NCBI GenBank assembly: GCA_964408025.1
Contig: CAYOXX010000094.1
Location: 1 to 12,162 of the forward strand
Direction: 5' to 3'
Source: CAYOXX01 sp964408025
GTDB taxonomy: Bacteria; Acidobacteriota; DATKUA01
DNA length: 12,162 nt
Position 1 is the stretch's first letter. Every line of letters begins with the position of its first letter. A program made the position numbers and the translations under genes. A model generated the notes under the pieces. The model made no database searches. It worked only from the letters and a program-made list of their open reading frames with translations, and was not told where the DNA came from. Below, piece after piece: positions 6,643 to 12,162 of this stretch.

Positions 6643-6799
6643 CAGTCTGCCCGATCAGGGGAGGGGAGCGGAATCGGTGTTTCGGGGCGCTGTTGCCCGT
6701 CCACCTGCTGGTGTGGAATCCGCCTCCTGGAGCAGTTACGGGGCGGGGCGGGGCGATTACGCGGCGGCTCGCTTGGGAGCGACCATGCGGCGCCGGAGG

Positions 6800-6808
6800 T
6801 GCTATACT
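6800..6808 (+). promoter_or_regulatory. probable extended -10 element for the small membrane protein gene
   Basis: TGCTATACT matches an extended -10 with five of six hexamer bases, 31 bases before the ATG at 6840. No clear -35 is present; the expected region is G+C-rich. A GGAG at 6825-6828 lies between it and the start codon. Confidence 0.5.
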
Positions 6809-6839
6809 TTGAGCGGAGGAATCTGGAGAGTTCGGCGAT

Positions 6840-7439
6840 ATGGGTACTCTGATCTGGGTCGTCGCGGCGGTCGCCCTGCTGGTCCTGGCGACCCTCTTTT
6901 TCCTGATGCGCAAGTTCGGCCTCGAGCGCATCGTAGGCGCCGGCAAGAAGGAGGAGGAATCCACGGCGTCGGCGGACGTCGAGTTCGAGTGGACAGCCAG
7001 GCCACCGCTGCTCGGCACTCTGATTGTGGCCCTGGTGGTGATCGCGGCGGTGGCGATCGCCTACATCTACGGTGAGGAGGAGGGGCTGAACAAGGGCATC
7101 ATGCAGATGATCGTCGGCGTCGTCGGCATGTTGGCGGCCCTGCTCGGCACCCGCTGGCAGACCTGCACCTACCAGTTCACGAGCGATGGGCTCTACTCGG
7201 TCGAGCGCAGCGGCAAGAAGCAGCGCAAGATGGTCTTTGCCTGGCCGCATCTCCTCTGGTTCAAGCCGGGAAACCACGGCTTCAAGTACTACCTGAAGAA
7301 GGGCGCCGGCGCCAGCCCGCCGGCCGCCGGCGCTCGCAGCAGCGGCAGGATCCCGTGCAGCAAGGACGCCACGCTGGTCAACAGCATGCTCTTGGCGCGC
7401 GGAATCCCCACCAGCCCGCCGCCCAAAAGCGGCCTCTGA
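6840..7439 (+). CDS. small three-helix membrane protein with a PH-like cytoplasmic strand-rich region, function unknown
   Basis: I do not recognise this 199-residue protein as a named family. Hydrophobic segments lie at about 3-23, 56-76 and 87-105. The first is followed by a charged stretch (GAGKKEEESTASADVEFE, 33-50), and the second and third by short charged or aromatic links. Residues 109-155 (CTYQFTSDGLYSVER... FAWPHLLWFKPGNHGFKYYL) alternate like the strands of the bacterial PH-like domains that follow membrane helices in small accessory proteins. The tail (156-199) is Gly/Pro/Ala-rich and probably flexible. Extended -10 element and GGAG support the ATG at 6840. It is divergent from the Fe-S gene and 95 bp ahead of the aldolase gene on the same strand. 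That gene appears to have its own promoter, so a shared function is not implied. Confidence 0.75.
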   Translation: MGTLIWVVAAVALLVLATLFFLMRKFGLERIVGAGKKEEESTASADVEFEWTARPPLLGTLIVALVVIAAVAIAYIYGEEEGLNKGIMQMIVGVVGMLAALLGTRWQTCTYQFTSDGLYSVERSGKKQRKMVFAWPHLLWFKPGNHGFKYYLKKGAGASPPAAGARSSGRIPCSKDATLVNSMLLARGIPTSPPPKSGL

Positions 7440-7455
7440 CTCTGCGTAAACGAGG

Positions 7456-7483
7456 TTGCGCATGTCCCGCTATCTGATATCAT
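7456..7483 (+). promoter_or_regulatory. probable promoter of the aldolase gene
   Basis: TTGCGC (7456-7461) is separated by 16 bases from TATCAT (7478-7483), with TG one base ahead (TGATATCAT, extended -10). The start of transcription would be near 7490, giving a leader of about 45 bases. The site lies in the 95-bp gap after the membrane protein gene. Confidence 0.55.
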
Positions 7484-7519
7484 TGGCGTCGTCGAGGAAA
7501 TCCAACGGAACCCGAAGCC

Positions 7520-7526
7520 GGGAGGG
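7520..7526 (+). promoter_or_regulatory. ribosome binding site that selects the ATG at 7535
   Basis: GGGAGGG ends 8 bases before ATG 7535 but only 2 bases before an in-frame GTG at 7529. Normal spacing therefore favours the ATG (protein MFESLDGL), two residues shorter than the longest open frame. Confidence 0.75.
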
Positions 7527-7534
7527 TTGTGATC

Positions 7535-8923
7535 ATGTTTGAGAGTCTTGACGGGCTGCTGGAGGCGGCCTCGAAGTATCTGCGGATCGCCGACGACGGC
7601 ATCTCGGGATTCAAGCGGAACGAGTTCGTCAATCAGTTTCTGGATGACCTGACTTACAACGCCGTCCTCAATCCGAGCCGCGACGTCAGGGAAGCGACCA
7701 GGTGGCTGATCTGGTACGCCGCGCGCGAGTGCGGCGCCTGGGCGGCCTCGATAAACAACTTCTACTTCGCCCGAGGACGCGGCGAGTTCTCAGGCCTCAC
7801 GGTGCCCGCGGTCAACCTGCGCGGCCTCGCCTACGACGCCGCCCAGGCGATGTTCCGCGTCATCAACAAGCGCGAGGTCGGCCCATTCATCTTCGAGATC
7901 GCGCGCAGCGAGATCGGCTACACCGGGCAACGGCCGGCCGAGTACGCCTCGAGCGTGCTGGCGGCCGCCATGCGCAGCGGCTACGAGGGCCCCGTCTGCC
8001 TGCAGGGCGACCACTTCCAGTTCAACGCCAAGGCCTTCGGGCAGATCCCGGAGGCGGAGATCAACAACATCAAGGCCCTGGCGCTCGAGGCGATCGAGGC
8101 TGGCCTCTACAACATCGACATCGACGCCTCCACGCTGGTCGACCTCGACTACGCGACCATCGCCGAGCAGCAGAAGCTGAACTGCGAGATGACAGCGCTG
8201 ATCACCGCCTTCGTGCGCGTGCACGAGCCGCAGGGTGTGACGGTCAGCCTCGGCGGCGAGATCGGCGAGGTCGGCGGCAAGAACAGCACCGTCGAGGAGA
8301 TGGAGGCCTTCATGGAGGGCTACCTCGACGACCTGGGCAAGCTCGGGCTCGGCATGGTCGGCACCAGCAAGATCAGCGTCCAGACCGGCACCGCCCACGG
8401 CGGCGTCGTCCTTCCCGACGGCTCGATAGCCGATGTCAAGATCGACTTCGACACCCTGGAGAGGATTTCCGAGGCCGCCATCGCGAAGTTCGGTATGGCC
8501 GGTGCCGTACAGCACGGGGCCTCGACGCTGCCCGACGAAGCCTTCGACCACTTCCCCGCCACCAAGACCTGCGAGATTCACCTGGCCACCGGCTTCCAGA
8601 ACATCATCTACGACCACGACGCCTTCCCCGCCGGGCTGCTGGCGGAGATCAAAGGCTGGATCGAGGGCAATCTCGCGGGCGAGCGCAAGGAGGGCCAGAC
8701 CGAAGAGCAGTTCCTCTACAAGACGCGCAAGAAGGCGTTCGGCCCCTTCAAGCAACAGATGTGGAACCTGCCCGCCGAAGTCAAGGCCCCGATCATGTCC
8801 GACCTCGGGGACAAGTTCGAGCTGATCTTCGGCAAGCTTAACGTCTTCGGCTCCAGGGATACGTCGAGCAGGTATTTCGAGGAGGCCTTCGTGCCGAAGC
8901 CGAAGCCGCTCTGCCTGCGGTAG
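7535..8923 (+). CDS. class II fructose-bisphosphate aldolase-type protein, long form
   Basis: This 462-residue protein has an extra N-terminal region of about 80 residues before the TIM-barrel, which begins near LTVPAVNLRGLAYDAAQAMF (88-107). Class II aldolase landmarks are present in order. LQGDHFQ (156-162) holds catalytic Asp159 and zinc His160. GGEIGEVGG (240-248) follows. His288 in TAHGGV and His327 in QHGAST are the other zinc ligands. The enzyme should be a cytoplasmic zinc aldolase joining or splitting a sugar phosphate with dihydroxyacetone phosphate or a similar donor. The usual K-x-N-x-x-T-D/E substrate motif reads EIHLATGFQ (347-355), with Glu347, His349 and Gly353 at the altered places. 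The phosphate-loop GGSG is also reduced to GAST. Fructose-1,6-bisphosphate is therefore not assured as substrate. It is transcribed alone or after the membrane protein gene and ends at a hairpin terminator 6 bases on. Confidence 0.88.
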   Translation: MFESLDGLLEAASKYLRIADDGISGFKRNEFVNQFLDDLTYNAVLNPSRDVREATRWLIWYAARECGAWAASINNFYFARGRGEFSGLTVPAVNLRGLAYDAAQAMFRVINKREVGPFIFEIARSEIGYTGQRPAEYASSVLAAAMRSGYEGPVCLQGDHFQFNAKAFGQIPEAEINNIKALALEAIEAGLYNIDIDASTLVDLDYATIAEQQKLNCEMTALITAFVRVHEPQGVTVSLGGEIGEVGGKNSTVEEMEAFMEGYLDDLGKLGLGMVGTSKISVQTGTAHGGVVLPDGSIADVKIDFDTLERISEAAIAKFGMAGAVQHGASTLPDEAFDHFPATKTCEIHLATGFQNIIYDHDAFPAGLLAEIKGWIEGNLAGERKEGQTEEQFLYKTRKKAFGPFKQQMWNLPAEVKAPIMSDLGDKFELIFGKLNVFGSRDTSSRYFEEAFVPKPKPLCLR

Positions 8924-8928
8924 AGAAG

Positions 8929-8976
8929 AAACAGGGACAGCTGACTGATCATCATCCGTGAGCTGTCCCCCTGTTT
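8929..8976. terminator. bidirectional hairpin terminator / palindromic repeat between convergent genes
   Basis: Left arm AAACAGGGACAGCT (8929-8942) pairs with right arm AGCTGTCCCCCTGTTT (8961-8976), leaving a two-base bulge and an 18-base loop. The plus strand ends in TTTT and the minus strand in TTTCTTCT, so it can end both the aldolase transcript and the convergent GWxTD transcript. The GGGGACAGCTCACGG part resembles short GGGGACAG-containing palindromes scattered in many G+C-rich genomes, so it may also be a dispersed element. Confidence 0.7.
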
Positions 8977-8982
8977 TCGCTA

Positions 8983-11148
8983 TTAGTCCTGCAGCGCCTC
9001 GATCTGCTCCTTCAGCTCGACGATGGACGGTTGCTCAGGGTAGATGGCGAGCGAGCTCTCGGCCGCCTCGAGGGCGCGCTCCAGATCTCCGGCGGCGAGG
9101 CTGGCGTGGGCCAGCAGGTTGAGCGCCGAGAGGTTGTCGGACTCCTCCGTGAGGACCCGCTCGAGCAGCCTGACCGCGTCGCGGATGCGCTCGCCACCCA
9201 TGTATCCGGAGGCCAGCAGGATCAGCAGCTCGACGTTGCGCGGCTGCTCGATGGCTACCGGCTCGCCAAGCTCGATGATCTCCTCGAACCGCCTCTCGCG
9301 CAGCAGCATCCTCATCAGCGTTATCCGGGCCTCGGTGCGGGAGGGCTCGAGCTCGACCGCCTCCCGCAGCAGTTCGCTCGCCCTGGCGAGCTCGCCGCGG
9401 CGCATCCACTGTTCGGCTCGCGCCAGAGCGTGGTAGCCCCGCGTGTAGGGCGGTACGCCGCGGCGGATGATCCACGGTCCCAGCTCGAGCTCGCCGCCGA
9501 TGGTGAAGGCCGGGCCGTCGCCGCGTGCGATCTCCTCCTCTCCGCGGAGCAGCAGTATAGAGACGGAATAGTTACCCGCCGGGATACCGCTGGTCTGAAT
9601 GGTCTGCAGGATGCCTATGGAAGCCTGCAGTTGCTCGCCGACCGCGTAGTTGCTAAGTGGCACACTTTCCCGGTGGATCACCTCATCCTGTCGGCGAATC
9701 CTGAACTCGATATTGTGCTCGGAGATGGCTAGCGGGTGCCCAGGCGGCATGACAAGCTGCGCGAAGAGGTTCAGGTGGGTGCCGGGCGCGACGATCGGGG
9801 CCACCATAGGCGTCAGCAGATTGCTGCCGACCTGGAAGGGCCTGACCGCGTGCGTAGCCTCCCCCTCTTCCAGCGTCTGCCGCGAGCTGACCAGCAGCGG
9901 CGGCGAGAAGACGGGCACTTCCAGCGCCTCCAGGTCGGGCACCTCGAGTTCCGCGATGACCGGCATGCCCCGGCGGGAGACGTCGTTCTTGAAGAGCAGA
10001 GTGAGCTGGAACGCCCCAGGTATTACCGGCAGCAGCCCTTGGAACTCGAAGGGGCGCCGGCTGACTTCAGATACCTGTTCCGGCGACACGTTGAACTCGC
10101 TGTGATGGCGCATCGGCGCTACCAGGTCGCCGTCCATGGTGGTCAGGTAGCCGTCCAGGGTCACCGAGCCGTAGACACGGTCGCGGTAGCGCCCCAGCGC
10201 AAACTGCTCGGGCAGCAGCGAGATGGCGTAGTGCATCTCCATGCGGCCGCTGGGATTCTGGAGCCAGGTGAATAGCGTCCGCGCGGCAGCGCCCTCGAAC
10301 ACGTACTCGACGCGCACCGCCGTGCGCTGTGCCATCCAGTTGTTGACCCACTCGTAGTTGCGGGGGTAGTTGCGCGCGTCGGTGATCCTGGCCAGCAGCA
10401 TCTCGGAGGCTAGCGGGTTCGGCGTGAAGCGGAGGTCCGCCAGGCCGCCCTCGCTCGGATTGAGGCTCCAGACGGCATGAGCGAGCTCGGGATCCACGTC
10501 CCTAAAGATGACCTCGGTCAGCCTCTCGGCGTTCATCGTGCTTAGCGAGTGCAGCGGTCTGACGAGCTTCTCGACGCCGTCCGAGGTGGGGCGGTAGAGC
10601 CTCATTTCGCCGACGCCGTAGGGGCGGAAGAAGATGAGGTAGAAGCTCGGCGGCAGCCCGTACGAGTTGACGCCGATGTAGTGCCACAGATCGGTTGGGT
10701 AGATCAACATGTCCTCGGGATACTGCGACCGGAACCTCGGTTCTCCAAGGAGGATGTAGAGGCGCCCGCGGTCCGTCATCCATCCCTGGCGGCTTGTGTC
10801 GCGCCCGTAGAGGCGGTTGGCCTGTCGTATCCGCTCGTAGTGCTCGTCGCGAAACTCGTTCCGCTCGGTGCCGGGCGTCGGATCGCGAACCGCCCAGAAC
10901 GCCTCGACGAAGCGCTCGCGCTCTTCCTCGGTCGCCAGCTCGAGCAGTGCGTTGCGCTCAACGTTGGAGATGATGTAGACCACCTCCTCCTCCAGCCAGC
11001 GCCGGTGGCGCTCGCTGAGCGGGGCTGGCTCCGCCTGCGATTCTTGCTCCTCCTGATCGGTCTCCTGCGCGGGCGCGGGCGCGGCGCAGAGCAGCAGGAG
11101 AAGCACCAGGGCTGCGGGCAGCGTTGGCGTTTGGAATCGAGCGGGCAT
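8983..11148 (-). CDS. GWxTD-domain protein with C-terminal TPR repeats, exported
   Basis: Residues 1-27 are a signal peptide (LPAALVLLLLLCAAPAPA then Q). Cys21 sits in LLLC, not a proper lipobox, so a soluble exported protein is more likely than a lipoprotein. An acidic linker (28-44) leads to the GWxTD domain. RDPTPGTERNEFRDEHYERI (88-107), GWMTDRGRLYILLGEP (122-137) and the following YPTDLWHY (150-157) are typical of that family. Residues about 200-560 are strand-rich with no recognised domain. Residues 567-721 hold about four TPR units (for example RGELARASELLREAVELEPS). The family's biochemical function is unknown; TPRs suggest protein binding in the periplasm. The gene starts 14 bp after the stop of the VWFA-related gene, with AGGAAG six bases before the ATG, so the two are co-transcribed and probably work together. 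It ends at the hairpin at 8929-8976. At 721 residues it appears complete. Confidence 0.9.
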   Translation of the reverse strand: MPARFQTPTLPAALVLLLLLCAAPAPAQETDQEEQESQAEPAPLSERHRRWLEEEVVYIISNVERNALLELATEEERERFVEAFWAVRDPTPGTERNEFRDEHYERIRQANRLYGRDTSRQGWMTDRGRLYILLGEPRFRSQYPEDMLIYPTDLWHYIGVNSYGLPPSFYLIFFRPYGVGEMRLYRPTSDGVEKLVRPLHSLSTMNAERLTEVIFRDVDPELAHAVWSLNPSEGGLADLRFTPNPLASEMLLARITDARNYPRNYEWVNNWMAQRTAVRVEYVFEGAAARTLFTWLQNPSGRMEMHYAISLLPEQFALGRYRDRVYGSVTLDGYLTTMDGDLVAPMRHHSEFNVSPEQVSEVSRRPFEFQGLLPVIPGAFQLTLLFKNDVSRRGMPVIAELEVPDLEALEVPVFSPPLLVSSRQTLEEGEATHAVRPFQVGSNLLTPMVAPIVAPGTHLNLFAQLVMPPGHPLAISEHNIEFRIRRQDEVIHRESVPLSNYAVGEQLQASIGILQTIQTSGIPAGNYSVSILLLRGEEEIARGDGPAFTIGGELELGPWIIRRGVPPYTRGYHALARAEQWMRRGELARASELLREAVELEPSRTEARITLMRMLLRERRFEEIIELGEPVAIEQPRNVELLILLASGYMGGERIRDAVRLLERVLTEESDNLSALNLLAHASLAAGDLERALEAAESSLAIYPEQPSIVELKEQIEALQD

Positions 11149-11162
11149 CTGACGCTTCCTTT

Positions 11163-12162
11163 CTACTGCTCCGGTATCGTGAACGGCACCTCAGAGACGG
11201 TGGTGTCGTGGGCCAGTGTGTCGGTCAGGATGAAGCGGAGCCGGCACTGCCCGGGAGCCAGGTTCTGCTCCGAAAGGTTGACCTGAAACAGCAGGTCGTA
11301 ACTGCCGGCCTCCGGGTCCTCGCGGCGGTCGGCCAGGAACACCTGATGCAAGACCCGCACCTCGCTCGCGCTGTCGATGGTCTCGAATCTCATCTCGACC
11401 TGCGGCACGCGCGCCGTGGGATGCTGCATCAGCCCGTGGGCGCTGACGTAGAGCAGCCGGCTCTGAGAGGGATCTACGGCCGGGTTGAGGGCCGGCAGCC
11501 AGCGGTTGCCGCCCCAGATGAAGGGATACTCCACCGGCTGGCCCTCGCGGCGGTCGGTTGCCTGCAGGCTTGCGGGGTTGTAGACGTTGATCCAATCGTC
11601 GGAAGCCTCGAGAAAGATCGGACCGCTGAGTTGGAGGGCCTCCTGGCCGTAGTAGGGTACGGTGACGAGCTGGATGGCGGAGCTGATCATACCCAGCTCG
11701 CAGTCGCGAACGATGCACTTGACCTTGAAGCGGCCCGGCGCGGCGACCAGCTGGCCGTAGTACTTGATGCCTCCTATGCGGAGCCGCTCCGCAGCCTGCC
11801 CGGCGGGTATCGCCAGGGTGTCGTAGAAGAAGTCAAGCGGACGGTTCTGCTCGTCGAGCAGATAGCCGTAGATCTCGATCTCGATCGACTCGTTCTGCCG
11901 CGGCTCGCGGGTGTCCAGCAGGCCGCCGCCCTCGATCTCGACAACCACCGGCACCCGAGCCAACCCCTCGTCTCCCGGGAACACCTGGACTCCGAACTCG
12001 AACGGGATGCGCTGGCTGATCAGGTCCTTGCTTACGTACTCGGCCAGCTGGATCATCTTCTCCTGGGGCGAGAACTCGCGGTACTCCCGGTCGAAGTAAT
12101 ACCCCTCCTGGTGGTTCACCCTCAGGCCGGGGCGGTTGACTTCGATCCGGACTTCCCGGAAC
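11163..12162 (-). CDS. VWFA-related (acidobacterial-type) protein, C-terminal part; N-terminus beyond window edge
   Basis: The frame is open from position 12161 to the TAG at 11163-11165, giving the last 332 residues of a larger protein. A GTG at 12119 is in frame, but coding continues upstream of it. The first visible residues, FREVRIEVNRPGLRVNHQEGYYF, match the typical end of the VWFA-related domain of Acidobacteriota (strand, RPGL, then GYY). The von Willebrand A fold itself should lie off the edge. What follows is two or more beta-sandwich-like regions (about 45-165 and 170-330 of the visible part), with no cysteine motif or membrane helix. Such proteins are generally exported, and the downstream partner has a signal peptide. 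The gene is directly followed by the GWxTD-TPR gene. The function of the family is not established. Confidence 0.8.
   Translation of the reverse strand, partial: FREVRIEVNRPGLRVNHQEGYYFDREYREFSPQEKMIQLAEYVSKDLISQRIPFEFGVQVFPGDEGLARVPVVVEIEGGGLLDTREPRQNESIEIEIYGYLLDEQNRPLDFFYDTLAIPAGQAAERLRIGGIKYYGQLVAAPGRFKVKCIVRDCELGMISSAIQLVTVPYYGQEALQLSGPIFLEASDDWINVYNPASLQATDRREGQPVEYPFIWGGNRWLPALNPAVDPSQSRLLYVSAHGLMQHPTARVPQVEMRFETIDSASEVRVLHQVFLADRREDPEAGSYDLLFQVNLSEQNLAPGQCRLRFILTDTLAHDTTVSEVPFTIPEQ

Noticed and set aside
6736..6755. Tandem GGGGC repeat upstream of the small membrane protein gene
   Set aside because: Only three short units in a G+C-rich leader; no sign that it is a regulatory array.
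7702..8841. Overlapping open frames on both strands across the aldolase gene (7702-8841 plus, 7790-8755 minus)
   Set aside because: Both are Arg- or Leu/Val-rich shadows of the real frame, which carries all the zinc and catalytic residues.

Overview
The window looks like chromosomal DNA from a G+C-rich, Gram-negative-type bacterium. The best lineage hint is the pair of genes at the right end. One is the C-terminal part of a VWFA-related protein whose RPGL...GYY join is typical of the acidobacterial VWFA family. The other is a GWxTD-domain protein, also common in Acidobacteriota and relatives. This placement is an inference from gene families, not a phylogeny. There is no mobile element, CRISPR array, tRNA or rRNA, and no gene-free stretch longer than about 260 bases.

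Layout, left to right. Positions 1-1542 (minus) hold a cell-wall amidase cut by the left edge: a signal peptide, a TPR-like region, an AMIN domain and the start of a zinc amidase domain. A 233-bp divergent control region with a near-consensus promoter separates it from a Tat-exported M24 (creatinase/prolidase-fold) protein at 1776-3164 (plus), which lacks most of the usual metal ligands. Three minus-strand genes follow and may form an operon read right to left. They are a cysteine-rich 4Fe-4S protein (6580-5369, with an apparent frameshift near its 3' end), a GalT-family nucleotidyltransferase (5333-4287) and an MthK-like two-helix potassium channel with an RCK domain (4206-3172). The channel has a well-placed internal ribosome site that could make a free RCK subunit.

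On the plus strand, 6840-7439 encodes a small three-helix membrane protein of unknown function. Positions 7535-8923 encode a long class II aldolase-type protein with its zinc site intact and a changed substrate motif. A bidirectional hairpin terminator (8929-8976) separates it from the minus-strand pair of exported proteins: the VWFA-related protein (12162-11163, cut by the right edge) and the GWxTD-TPR protein (11148-8983). These two are 14 bp apart and clearly co-transcribed.

Themes are envelope and export functions (amidase, Tat M24 protein, VWFA/GWxTD pair), sugar-phosphate chemistry (GalT, aldolase), and ion or redox functions (channel, Fe-S protein). The least described parts are the VWFA-GWxTD pair, the Fe-S/GalT/channel cluster, and the enzyme-fold proteins with altered active sites.
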